Shown one piece after another: positions 1-8,506 of a stretch of DNA of 64,000 nt; within the stretch, counting starts at the first letter, position 1, and every line of letters starts with the position of its first letter. The notes below the pieces were generated by a model. It had not been told where the DNA came from and did not search any database. It saw only the letters and a list, made by a program, of their open reading frames with translations. The translations under genes were made by a program, and so were the position numbers. The DNA is from CAYWPG01 sp964460035. Lineage in GTDB: Bacteria; Pseudomonadota; Gammaproteobacteria; Nitrococcales; AK92. The stretch is taken from positions 1 to 64,000 of the forward strand of contig CAYWPG010000011.1 in the NCBI GenBank assembly GCA_964460035.1, given 5' to 3'.

Positions 1-166
1 TTAGCGGGGGCAACTAACACTGCCAGCCCTGAAAGGCCGCCGTCGGTTCTGTGGGAGCTTTTACGTCTTGGGCCAAGCGATCTAAGGCATATAGTCGGTG
101 CGATTGATGGCCAGGGAGGCCGCTGCCCCGAGCGCACACTCCCACCGGCTGCTTTCGCCCCGCTGT

Positions 167-721
167 TCAGGCCGTGAAGCGCTTTACCCATGCCACGTAA
201 CGATCCATGAATCCCTGCAGGAACTGACGGGTATCGTCCTTGGCGATGTTGCCATCGGCACTGATCAGATCGTCGGTCATATGAATAAAGACCTCCGGCT
301 GCCCCAGCGTGGGAACATCCAGGTATGCCAGCATATTGCGCAAATGCTGCTGAGCCAGCGCACTGCCGATCGCGCCTATCGAACAGCCGATCACCCCAGC
401 CGGCTTGCCGACGAAAGAGTTGGCTCCGTAGGGACGGGAAGCGATGTCGATAGCGTTCTTGAGCACGCCAGGCACCGAGCGATTGTATTCGGGGGTAACG
501 AACAGCAGCGCATTGGCCCCTTCTATCTCTTGCTTGAGCCGCTTGGAGGCCGGGGGCATGTCGCTGTCCTGATCCTGATTGTAAAGCGGCAGATCGTCGA
601 TACGGATATGCTGGAAGCTCAGTTCGCTGGGCGCTAGCTTCTCCACCGCCTTTGCCAGCCTCCGGTTGTACGAATCCTGGCGCAGGCTGCCGACCAATAA
701 CGCGACCTTGATCTGATCCAT
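167..721 (-). CDS. NADPH-dependent FMN reductase family protein
   Basis: A 184-residue flavodoxin-like protein of the NADPH-dependent FMN reductase/chromate-quinone reductase family, which uses NAD(P)H to reduce bound FMN and pass electrons to quinones, azo dyes or metals in the cytoplasm. The FMN phosphate loop GSLRQDSYNRRLA lies at residues 11-23. The family signature TPEYNRSVPGVLKNAID lies near residue 76, and a G-C-S-I-G-A-IGS stretch follows. An AGGAG element 8 bases upstream supports the start at 721. It is transcribed alone, away from the window edge. Length is normal. The physiological electron acceptor cannot be read from sequence. Confidence 0.9.
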   Translation of the reverse strand: MDQIKVALLVGSLRQDSYNRRLAKAVEKLAPSELSFQHIRIDDLPLYNQDQDSDMPPASKRLKQEIEGANALLFVTPEYNRSVPGVLKNAIDIASRPYGANSFVGKPAGVIGCSIGAIGSALAQQHLRNMLAYLDVPTLGQPEVFIHMTDDLISADGNIAKDDTRQFLQGFMDRYVAWVKRFTA

Positions 722-1107
722 TTCTCTCGCTCCTTGCTGAGCTTAGGGGTGAAATCCAATCCAATGGTTGAGCTGAGCTGCGATTCGCAGAGGCGTCTGA
801 TCCAGGCCATGCCTTGGCCCGCACCCGCACCCGGCGTGACTGGAGGCCGGCCTGTCCCCTCCTTGTGCATATGGGGTTCTCGCCGTGACGATGCTACTTA
901 GGAAGTCGGCAGCCGGTTGGTCTGGAAACCGCTAACGACGGAAAAGGAGGCAGTGCTCTAGTCGCGTCGATTTAACACACCGAGCGCGACTCGATACCTG
1001 AGAGCGCACGTTGCGTGCGTCGCTCCCGACGAGGTTTAAGCAAGGCGAGCGAAACTTCTGCTCCGGTCGCGGGCACTATGCGACCGGAGCATGGAGGAGC
1101 GCTATAA
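722..1107. other. Non-coding gap between FMN reductase and acyl-CoA dehydrogenase genes
   Basis: No convincing coding frame lies in these 386 bases; the short frames here overlap the flanking genes in other registers. The only structure I can name is the inverted repeat just past the acyl-CoA dehydrogenase stop, listed separately. The promoter of the FMN reductase should also lie here, but I could not pick out convincing -35/-10 boxes. Confidence 0.5.
1059..1091 (-). terminator. Hairpin downstream of the acyl-CoA dehydrogenase gene
   Basis: A perfect 12-bp inverted repeat (TGCTCCGGTCGC / GCGACCGGAGCA) with a 9-base loop begins 17 bases past the acyl-CoA dehydrogenase stop. On the minus strand it is followed by GAAGTTTCGC, so the U-tract is weak. 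Position and stem strength suggest a transcription terminator or a 3' end-stabilising hairpin. Confidence 0.6.
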
Positions 1108-2895
1108 CTACAACGCGTCCACATCCAAGGCCATGACGCTCTCGGCACCGGCCAAAACGCTCTCGCTGTGACCGGCGGCCCGCGGGAGCAGCTGCTCGAG
1201 GAAGAAACGTGCCGTGGCGATCTTGCTGTGGTAGAAGCTATCGCTGCTACCCGCATCCAGCGCGGCCTGTGCCACCAGCGCAGCGCGGCACATCAACGCA
1301 GCGCCGATCACGTATCCGGCCAGCATCATGTAGTGATAACAATTGGCTACGGCCTGAACCGGATCCTGATTGCCATTGTCCAGCAGCCAGTCGGTGGCGG
1401 TCTTGAGCTGACTGATTCCCGCTTGCAGCCTTGCGCTCCAGCCAGGAAACGCCCCCGAGCCATCGAGCTCCACAGCGGACTGCTGCAGTTCGCCGATCAA
1501 GGCCCCCATCGCGGCGCCGCCATCCCGAAGCAGCTTGCGGCCCACCAAGTCGTTCGCTTGAATGCCGTTGGTGCCTTCATAGATCGGCGTAATGCGAGCA
1601 TCCCGAAGGTGCTGAGCAGCCCCGGTTTCCTCGATATATCCCATGCCGCCATGTACCTGGATACCGATAGAGGCGATTTCCACGCCTAGCTCAGTGCACC
1701 ATCCCTTGACGATGGGGATCAGCAAATCCACCCTGGCTTGGCTGCGCGCCCGTACCTCCGGATCGGCATGGCGGCGCGCCACGTCCATCGCCGCTCCCGC
1801 ACTGTAAGCCAGCGCCCGCATGGCCTCCGTTCCCGATTTCATCGTCATCAGCATGCGCCGCACATCCGGATGATGGACGATGGGCACGGGCTTGCTGTCG
1901 GTGTAACCTGCCGGCCGCCCCTGAATGCGCTCGCGGGCAAATGCCCGCGCCTGCTGGAAAGCGCGTTCGGCAATGCCCAGCCCTTGTACGCCCACCTTAT
2001 GACGAGCCTCGTTCATCATGGTGAACATGTAGGCCAGGCCCTTGCCCTCTTCGCCCACCAGGTAGCCAATCGCCCCTCCATTGTCGCCGTAGGACATCGC
2101 ACAAGTCGGACTGCCGTGGATACCGAGCTTATGCTCCAGGCTGACGCAGCGGAAGTCGTTGCGCTCGCCCAGCGAGCCGTCGGGGTTGACGAGGAATTTC
2201 GGCACGATGAACAGCGAGATGCCCTTCACCCCCGGCGGAGCATCAGGGGTGCGCGCAAGCACCAGGTGGATGATGTTCTCCGCCATGTCGTGGTCGCCCC
2301 AGGTGATGAAGATCTTCTGCCCGCTGATCCGGTAGTGATCTCCTTCGCGCACCGCGCGGGTGCGTACCATGGACAGATCCGAGCCGGCCTGGGGCTCGGT
2401 CAGGTCCATGGCTCCCGTCCAAGTGCCGGCGACCATGTTGCCCAGATACATCGCCTTCTGCTCGGCGCTGCCGTGATTGTTCAGCGCTTCCACGGCACCG
2501 GCGGTAAGCAGCGGGCAGAGCGCGAATGCCATGTTCGACGACTGCCACATCTCCTGTGTGGCCGTGGCCACCAGCTCGGGCAATCCCATCCCGCCGTATT
2601 CCTGATCCGCAGCGACGCCATTCCAGCCGCCTTCAATAAATTGCCGGTAGGCGTCGGCGAATCCGGGGCTGGAGCGTACCACCGCCCCTTCCTCCAGCTT
2701 GGCGCCATCGGTATCGCCAACGGTATTGAGTGGCGCCAGTACCTCGCCGCTGAAGCGCGCCGCCTCCTCGAGAATTGCATCGACCACATCGCCGCTGGCG
2801 TCTTCCAGACCGGGAAGCTTCGCAATTTCATCAAGTTGCAGAAGTTCTTTGATCACGAAACGCATGTCGCGGGTCGGGGCATTGTACGGCGTCAT
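1108..2895 (-). CDS. Acyl-CoA dehydrogenase, long DmdC/FadE type
   Basis: A 595-residue FAD-dependent acyl-CoA dehydrogenase that introduces the alpha-beta double bond into an acyl-CoA, feeding electrons to ETF. It is longer than the roughly 380-residue short-chain enzymes. It has the N-terminal extension (residues 1-35), the N-terminal helical domain, the middle beta domain with MDLTEPQAGSDLS and KIFITWGDHD, a C-terminal helical domain, and a further about 130-residue C-terminal extension as in DmdC-like enzymes. The catalytic Glu is seen in PIYEGTNGIQAND. A clear AAGGAGAGG site sits just upstream of the ATG. It stands alone on the minus strand, with a hairpin after the stop. Chain-length or substrate (for example methylthioacryloyl-CoA versus ordinary acyl-CoA) cannot be decided from sequence. 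Confidence 0.92.
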   Translation of the reverse strand: MTPYNAPTRDMRFVIKELLQLDEIAKLPGLEDASGDVVDAILEEAARFSGEVLAPLNTVGDTDGAKLEEGAVVRSSPGFADAYRQFIEGGWNGVAADQEYGGMGLPELVATATQEMWQSSNMAFALCPLLTAGAVEALNNHGSAEQKAMYLGNMVAGTWTGAMDLTEPQAGSDLSMVRTRAVREGDHYRISGQKIFITWGDHDMAENIIHLVLARTPDAPPGVKGISLFIVPKFLVNPDGSLGERNDFRCVSLEHKLGIHGSPTCAMSYGDNGGAIGYLVGEEGKGLAYMFTMMNEARHKVGVQGLGIAERAFQQARAFARERIQGRPAGYTDSKPVPIVHHPDVRRMLMTMKSGTEAMRALAYSAGAAMDVARRHADPEVRARSQARVDLLIPIVKGWCTELGVEIASIGIQVHGGMGYIEETGAAQHLRDARITPIYEGTNGIQANDLVGRKLLRDGGAAMGALIGELQQSAVELDGSGAFPGWSARLQAGISQLKTATDWLLDNGNQDPVQAVANCYHYMMLAGYVIGAALMCRAALVAQAALDAGSSDSFYHSKIATARFFLEQLLPRAAGHSESVLAGAESVMALDVDAL

Positions 2896-3070
2896 CGCCT
2901 CTCCTTTTCTTCGTCGGTGATCGCGGTTCTACCGCGGTAGCAACAAGGCCTGCCAATTGGTGACAACATCTCATGTTTGTCAGTGTGCCATGCTTGCGCC
3001 CAGCGGGCGATAGCCCGGTAGACTCGGTGCGGATCTGCCCCGCAGAAAAGGCGCGCGCGCAATCGCCCAC

Positions 3071-3616
3071 TCAGGTTGACGTGCCATTACCAAGGAACTC
3101 ATCGACAATTCTTTCACAGTGCGCCGCGTCGCTATCGCTGGCGAGCACGAAGCGGACAAGCCGCACATGCGCGAGCGTAGGCGCCAGATCGATCACAGTG
3201 GCCAGAGCGGCACGCATAGCCAGCTCGAAAGGATACCCAAAGCTCCCTGTGGAGATGGCAGGGAACGCAATGGATTCTATCTCCCGCTCCTCCGCCAGTC
3301 GGAGCGCATTGCGGTAGCAGTTTATCAACAGCTGCTCGGCAGGCTCGTCTACGCCCCAAACCGGCCCCAGGCAATGAATGACGTACTCGTTGGGCAAACG
3401 ATGGCCGCCGGTGATTACCGCCTGTCCGGGAACTATTGGAGCCAGCGGACGGCACTCTTCGGCAAGCCCTGGGCCGGCGGCGCGATGTAGCGCACCGGCC
3501 ACCCCGCCACCGGGCATTAACTGCGCGTTGGCAGCATTGACCACGGCCTTGATGCCGTTCTGGCGACTGATATCGCCGCAGACACACTCTAGCTTCACCC
3601 CGTCGACGACACGCAT
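3071..3616 (-). CDS. Macro-domain ADP-ribose hydrolase (YmdB/MacroD-like)
   Basis: A 181-residue single macro domain. Members of the MacroD/YmdB class bind ADP-ribose and hydrolyse O-acetyl-ADP-ribose or mono-ADP-ribosyl esters. The signatures are present: GDISRQNGIKAVVNAANAQL (residues 13-32), then GGGVAGALHRAAGPGL (about 37-52), the Y-V-I-H-C-L-G-P-V-W segment and the late FPAISTGSFGYPFE loop. The Shine-Dalgarno is weak (TAAGATG). It lies 175 bases upstream of the acyl-CoA dehydrogenase on the same strand, and whether they are cotranscribed is unclear. Length is typical for a stand-alone macro protein. Confidence 0.9.
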   Translation of the reverse strand: MRVVDGVKLECVCGDISRQNGIKAVVNAANAQLMPGGGVAGALHRAAGPGLAEECRPLAPIVPGQAVITGGHRLPNEYVIHCLGPVWGVDEPAEQLLINCYRNALRLAEEREIESIAFPAISTGSFGYPFELAMRAALATVIDLAPTLAHVRLVRFVLASDSDAAHCERIVDEFLGNGTST

Positions 3617-4428
3617 GACATCTTACCTACGCTGGTGTTAGCCATCCCGCCCGTCCGCTTGCGCACATGGCTGCCCATCGTGTCCCTGTCCGGGTCTCGA
3701 AACGGAGGCGCCTCTTGGCCTGATGTACGCTAGCTCCAAGCGCAACTTATATCGTACGGTCAAAGTCATCCGCCATCATCTCGGCCATCATAGCCCCCTC
3801 CCCAGCTCAACCTCGTTCGGACAACGGCGCTACCACGGCAGACATCCAGACAACTGTGCGGCCAGGCGAAGGCATTGCAAGGCTTGGGGCTGCCCCAACA
3901 GCGGGAGCCCTGCCTAGACCCGGACGGGCCGTCCGCTGCCGTGGCCGGCGCTTAGCAAAAGCCACCAAATATTCAGGAAATTCAGATGGCTGCAAGATAA
4001 ACCAGAGTCACCACAACATATGCCGTGGCACACAACAACGATGACGCGTGCCGCGCCCACGCGCGCACCTGCGACTGTCGCCTCCGGCCTGCCCTGGCCG
4101 CCCAGCACAGCCGACAGGGCCCGCGCTATCGACGCTACGCATCGCGACCAGGCGCGCTCTCCCATTGCAACCGACCAGCCAGAGCAACCACAGCTTGAAA
4201 AAGAAGAGGTATGTTCTTGTTATCACAAGAATATTACCTGCTTTCTCCGCCTGACCACAGGCCGGTCTCCCGATAGCATCTGACGCAAGTCCGGTCGCGA
4301 CGAAGATGCAGGAACCGCGCCATGGCTTAGCCGATTGGCATGACGCGTGGTTGCCACACTCGCCCACCGACGCCATATCGAGACAACAGCGACGTAAGGT
4401 TCGTGTTGCTGAGCAGGAAGCTTCAGAT
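3617..4428. other. 812-base divergent intergenic region upstream of otsA
   Basis: This long gap separates the divergent macro-domain gene and otsA. Several short open frames cross it, but none has a recognisable protein, a good ribosome-binding site or support from its neighbours, so I call none. It holds an AT-richer patch around 3955-4020 and a candidate otsA promoter with an inverted repeat near 4195-4231. Its length and mixed composition leave room for a small RNA or a decayed gene that I cannot see. Confidence 0.5.
4195..4231 (+). promoter_or_regulatory. Candidate otsA promoter with operator-like dyad
   Basis: TTGAAA at 4195-4200 and TGTTAT at 4218-4223 are separated by 17 bases, a plausible sigma-70 pair (5/6 and 4/6 consensus matches). 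A perfect 7-bp inverted repeat TTCTTGT-tatc-ACAAGAA (4214-4231) overlaps the -10 box and the expected start point, a common position for a repressor site. If used, the otsA leader would be about 200 bases. Confidence 0.35.
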
Positions 4429-5967
4429 ATGCAGGGAGACGACAGGAACGATCAGGGCAGACTGATCGTCGTATCGAATCGCCTACCTCTCACGCTCCAT
4501 CAGAATGAACAAGGACGCTGGAGCGCAACCCCAAGCAGCGGTGGATTGGTCAGTGCGATGTTGCCAGTGCTTCGAAATCGTGGCGGCTTATGGATTGGCT
4601 GGTCGGGCACAACGGAAGATGATGTAGCAGAGATGCGCAACGTATTCGAGCAGGCCAGCCAAACCTCCGGTTTCGCCTACGAGCCGGTGCGCTTGACGGC
4701 CGAAGAGCAAGCGGGCTTCTACCATGGGTTCTCGAACGAAATAATCTGGCCGCTGTTTCACGATCTGGTCACCGCCTGTAACTTCGACCCCACCTATTGG
4801 CGCATCTACGAAGGCGTCAATCGCAAGTTCACAGACACGCTCAAGCGCGTGTGCCGGCCCGGCGACATGATCTGGGTGCACGACTATCATCTCATGGAGG
4901 TTGCTCGTTATCTGCGCGAAGACGACTTCGGCGCCAAGGTCGGATTCTTCTTGCACATCCCGTTTCCGCCGTTGGAGATCTTTCTCAAGCTGCCTTGGCG
5001 CTTCGAAATTTTACGCAGCCTGTTGCAATTCGACTCCCTGGGCTTCCAGACCATTCGCGACCGCCGCAACTTCATGCAGTGCGTGCGCACGCTCTACGAT
5101 GTCTCCACCCATGGCAACGGCTCGGTGATCAAGCTGCGGCTTGGCGAGCAGACCGCCGTCCCGGCTGGGGCTGCCTATCCGAGCGAGCGTGAAATCAGCG
5201 TCGGTAGTTTTCCGATCGGCATAGATTTCGACCACATACACGAACTGGCCGAGTCGGAGGATGTGCGCGTCCAAGCATGCTGGCTCAAGCAGAACCTCCA
5301 AGGCCGGAAAATGATCTTGGGCGTGGACAGGCTGGACTATACCAAGGGGCTGCCCAACAAGATGGAAGCGTTCGCCAACGCCCTGCAGCGCTATCCAGAT
5401 CTGCAAGGCAAGGTAACACTGGTCCAGCATGTGGTTCCCAGCCGGTTGGACATTCCGGAATACCACAAGCTACGGCGCGACCTGGAGCAGCTGATCAGCG
5501 CCATCAACGGCGAATACACGCAGGCCGGATGGGTGCCCATTCACTATATGTTTCACAGCATTAGCATCGACACCTTAGTCGCGTACTACCAAGCGGCTGA
5601 CATCGCGCTGATCACCCCGCTCAAGGACGGCATGAATCTCGTAGCCAAAGAGTACTGCGCAGCACGCAACGATGAAGACGGAGTGCTAATCCTCAGCGAG
5701 TTCGCGGGCTCTGCGGCGCAGATGCAAAAATCCGCGCTGCTGGTGAACCCCTATAACGTAGAGAACGTCGCGGATCGGCTGTACGAGGCGTTCGTCATGG
5801 CGCCGGAGGAGCGTAGCGAGCGCATGCAGCGCCTGCGCCGCGGCGTGCGCAGCCATGATGTGTTCCACTGGGCCGATACGTTCCTGTCCACGCTCACGAC
5901 CGACAACCTCAGCCACTTCCCCATGGTCGGCGACTACATTCCGCGCGAAGCCCCGCGCGAGCGCTAA
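4429..5967 (+). CDS. otsA: Trehalose-6-phosphate synthase (GT20)
   Basis: OtsA transfers glucose from UDP- or ADP-glucose to glucose-6-phosphate, making trehalose-6-phosphate, the first step of osmoprotectant trehalose synthesis in the cytoplasm. About 512 residues, all GT20 landmarks present: VVSNRLP near the N-terminus, SSGGLVSAM, WIGWSG, VHDYHLM, GFFLHIPFPP, the RNFMQCVRTLYDV region, DRLDYTKGLPNKMEAF, and TPLKDGMNLVAKEYCAAR followed by LSEFAGSAAQM. The open frame continues upstream to 4306, but the ATG at 4429 is preceded by AGGAAG at 8 bases and matches the usual family N-terminus, so I use it. No trehalose-6-phosphate phosphatase (otsB) lies next to it or elsewhere in the window. Confidence 0.95.
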   Translation: MQGDDRNDQGRLIVVSNRLPLTLHQNEQGRWSATPSSGGLVSAMLPVLRNRGGLWIGWSGTTEDDVAEMRNVFEQASQTSGFAYEPVRLTAEEQAGFYHGFSNEIIWPLFHDLVTACNFDPTYWRIYEGVNRKFTDTLKRVCRPGDMIWVHDYHLMEVARYLREDDFGAKVGFFLHIPFPPLEIFLKLPWRFEILRSLLQFDSLGFQTIRDRRNFMQCVRTLYDVSTHGNGSVIKLRLGEQTAVPAGAAYPSEREISVGSFPIGIDFDHIHELAESEDVRVQACWLKQNLQGRKMILGVDRLDYTKGLPNKMEAFANALQRYPDLQGKVTLVQHVVPSRLDIPEYHKLRRDLEQLISAINGEYTQAGWVPIHYMFHSISIDTLVAYYQAADIALITPLKDGMNLVAKEYCAARNDEDGVLILSEFAGSAAQMQKSALLVNPYNVENVADRLYEAFVMAPEERSERMQRLRRGVRSHDVFHWADTFLSTLTTDNLSHFPMVGDYIPREAPRER

Positions 5968-6131
5968 CCGCGAGGCGCGCTCGCCTGATGACCATTGCCG
6001 CCATCGGGCAGACAGGTGCCGGACGTGTCCCTCGCTAGGCCTTAAACAGGCAGTTGTCCGAGGGGAAGTTTGGGTGCTCCGCCATTTTGGGCAATAATCC
6101 TCCCCTACTACCGCAATGGCCACTGCTCACG

Positions 6132-7328
6132 ATGACTGACACTCTTCCTGCCTCCTACCCAACCGTGGTTCAGGGCGATACCCGCTATACGCTGGTGGGC
6201 ACCGCACACGTCTCGCGCGCCAGTGCCGAGGAGGTGGCTGCTCTGGTGGACAGTGGCCGCTTCGATGCGGTGGCGGTCGAGCTTTGCCAGAACCGCTACC
6301 AGGCTATCGTTCACCCCGAGGCCATAGCCCAGCTCGATCTGTTCCAAGTGTTCCGCCAGGGCAAGGCGGGCATGGTCGCCGCCAGCTTGGCCCTGGGCGC
6401 CTATCAGCAGCGGCTTGCCGAGCAATTCGGCATAGAGCCGGGCGCCGAGATGAAAGCCGCGATCGAGTCCGCGCGCAAAGCCAATATTCCCCTGTTGCTG
6501 ATCGACCGCGACGTGGGCGTCACGCTCAAGCGTATTTACCGGCGCGTACGCTGGTGGCAACGGATGATCCTGGTCTCGGGCCTGATCGCCAGCCTGTTCT
6601 CCCGCGAGCGCGTCACCGAAGAAGAGGTAGAGCGGCTCAAGCAAGGCGATATACTGGAATCCACTTTCGCTGAGTTCGCCGAGCGCTCGGCGGCACTCTA
6701 CGATACGCTGATCCGGGAGCGGGATCGGTATATGGCGGCGCGCCTGCAAGAAGAGCGCGAGCAGCGCTCCTTGCGCGAGGTACTGGTCGTCATCGGGGCC
6801 GGTCACTTGGCGGGACTGACCGAGTACTTGGCCAAGCCGGTGCCTTCGCCTGCTGCCGAGCAGGCTGCCTTGTGCGAAATCCCGCCTCCGAAGCGCTGGC
6901 CTTCTGTGCTTCCGTGGGTGCTGGTCGCGCTGATAGTCGCGGGCTTTCTGATCGGATTTAGCCGCAGCAGCACTCTGGGCTGGCAAATGGTTATGGATTG
7001 GATCGTCATCAACGGCGGCCTGGCGGCGCTGGGCACCATCCTTGCCGGCGGACATCCGCTCACGGTGTTATCCGGTTTTCTCGCGGCGCCGTTGACCTCG
7101 CTCAACCCTACTATCGGCGTGGGCTTTGTGGCCGCCTGGGTGGAACTCAACCTGCGGCGACCTAGGGTGGCGCATTTCGAGACGCTGCGTAAGGACGTGA
7201 CCCATCTGCGCGGCTGGTGGCAAAATCGGGTGGCTCGCACCTTCTTGGTCTTCATCCTTTCCACTCTCGGTTCGGCCATCGGCACTTACGTTGCGGGATT
7301 TCGCATCTTCGAGAGATTGGTTGCCTGA
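6132..7328 (+). CDS. TraB/PrgY/GumN family membrane protein
   Basis: About 398 residues. The N-terminal half is a TraB/GumN domain with the LVGTAHVSRASAEEV motif, VAVELCQNRYQAI, and a later VVIGAGHLAGL motif. These Gly-His/Glu motifs resemble those of Tiki-type metalloproteases, though bacterial members are mostly uncharacterised; in Enterococcus TraB/PrgY reduces pheromone activity. The C-terminal third (from about residue 260) has three to four hydrophobic segments, so the protein is probably an inner-membrane protein with a soluble N-terminal domain. The frame is open from 6054, but the ATG at 6132 gives the family-typical start; its ribosome-binding site is weak. The next gene starts 3 bases after the stop. 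Confidence 0.82.
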   Translation: MTDTLPASYPTVVQGDTRYTLVGTAHVSRASAEEVAALVDSGRFDAVAVELCQNRYQAIVHPEAIAQLDLFQVFRQGKAGMVAASLALGAYQQRLAEQFGIEPGAEMKAAIESARKANIPLLLIDRDVGVTLKRIYRRVRWWQRMILVSGLIASLFSRERVTEEEVERLKQGDILESTFAEFAERSAALYDTLIRERDRYMAARLQEEREQRSLREVLVVIGAGHLAGLTEYLAKPVPSPAAEQAALCEIPPPKRWPSVLPWVLVALIVAGFLIGFSRSSTLGWQMVMDWIVINGGLAALGTILAGGHPLTVLSGFLAAPLTSLNPTIGVGFVAAWVELNLRRPRVAHFETLRKDVTHLRGWWQNRVARTFLVFILSTLGSAIGTYVAGFRIFERLVA

Positions 7329-7331
7329 GTC

Positions 7332-8450
7332 ATGGACGAGTTTCCGCATGCGAACGGTCTGATCTATCTCAACCACGCCGGCGTTGGCCCCTGGCCGGCG
7401 CGCACGCGTGATGCGGTCTGCCGATTCGCTCAGGAGAATGCGGTTCATGGTGCCAGCCGCTACCGCGATTGGCTCGCCGTGGAGCAGCGTCTGCGCGAAC
7501 GGTTGGCGCGCCTCGTCAACGCTGCTTCCACTGACGATATCGCGCTGGTCAAGAACACCTCTGAAGGACTTTCCCTGATCGCCTATGGCCTGGACTGGCA
7601 TCCCGGGGATGAAGTCATCATTAACCGGCAGGAGTTCCCTTCCAACCGCATCGTGTGGGAATCCCTTATCGACGCATTCGGCGTGGTGGTCAAGGACGTG
7701 GATTTCGCTTCCGGGCCGACGCCGGAGGATGCGCTGCTCGCAGCCATGACGCCGCGTACGCGCTTGCTTACCGTGAGCTCGGTGCAGTACGGCACCGGAC
7801 TGCGCATGGATCTGACTAGGCTCGGCCGTGCTTGTCGCGATAACGGCGTGCTGTTTTGCGTGGACGCTATCCAGAGCCTCGGCGCTTTACGCTTCGATGC
7901 ACGCGCGATCCATGCGGATTTCGTGATCGCGGATGGCCACAAGTGGATGCTCGGCCCGGAGGGACTGGGCGTGTTCTACAGCCATCCCCAGAGCCGCGAT
8001 CGGCTGCGCGTACTGCAGTTCGGCTGGCATATGGTGGCCGATGCCGGCAATTATGACCGCAGCGATTGGAGCATCGCTCCCAGCGCTCGCCGCTTCGAGG
8101 CCGGCAGCCCCAACATGCTGGGCATCCATGCACTGGATGCCAGCTTGTCCTTGTTGGAAGAAATCGGCATAGACAACATAGAATCCGCCGTGCTCAGCAA
8201 CAGCCGACTGCTGTGCGAACGCATCGGCGCGCATCCTGCGCTGGAGCTGTTAACCGATCCGGCGTCCGAGCGACTCGCCGGTATAGTCACTTTCCGCCGT
8301 CCGGGCGTAGACTCGCGATTGCTCTATCAGAAGCTTCAGACCGCGGGCGTCATCTGCGCGCAGCGTGGCGGTGGTATCCGCTTCGCGCCGCACTTCTACA
8401 ACCGGCCGGAGCAGCTGGACAAAGCGTTGGAGCTCGCCGCGACATTGTGA
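7332..8450 (+). CDS. Class V aminotransferase family protein (not a typical cysteine desulfurase)
   Basis: A 372-residue fold-type I PLP enzyme. The PLP lysine is visible in VIADGHKWMLGPEGLGVFY, and the class V N-terminal pattern YLNHAGVGPWPARTRDAV is present. It resembles the isopenicillin-N-epimerase/SufS-like branch. I do not find the conserved catalytic cysteine loop of SufS or IscS, so cysteine desulfurase activity is doubtful; a cysteine lyase, aminotransferase or epimerase role is equally possible. It begins 3 bases after the TraB-family gene, which implies translational coupling and perhaps a shared function. It is convergent with tatD, with only 56 bases between stops. Confidence 0.85.
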   Translation: MDEFPHANGLIYLNHAGVGPWPARTRDAVCRFAQENAVHGASRYRDWLAVEQRLRERLARLVNAASTDDIALVKNTSEGLSLIAYGLDWHPGDEVIINRQEFPSNRIVWESLIDAFGVVVKDVDFASGPTPEDALLAAMTPRTRLLTVSSVQYGTGLRMDLTRLGRACRDNGVLFCVDAIQSLGALRFDARAIHADFVIADGHKWMLGPEGLGVFYSHPQSRDRLRVLQFGWHMVADAGNYDRSDWSIAPSARRFEAGSPNMLGIHALDASLSLLEEIGIDNIESAVLSNSRLLCERIGAHPALELLTDPASERLAGIVTFRRPGVDSRLLYQKLQTAGVICAQRGGGIRFAPHFYNRPEQLDKALELAATL

Positions 8451-8506
8451 CGGCTGCGCGGCCTATAGGCATGGTCGGCCAGCCCCATCGCAAAGCGAAT
8501 CAGCTA

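Noticed and set aside
1738..2940. 400-residue plus-strand open frame
   Set aside because: It lies antisense to the acyl-CoA dehydrogenase, has no family features, and is a high-GC shadow frame.
7332..8450. Cysteine desulfurase (SufS) assignment
   Set aside because: The PLP lysine is present, but the catalytic cysteine loop is not seen, so only the class is given.
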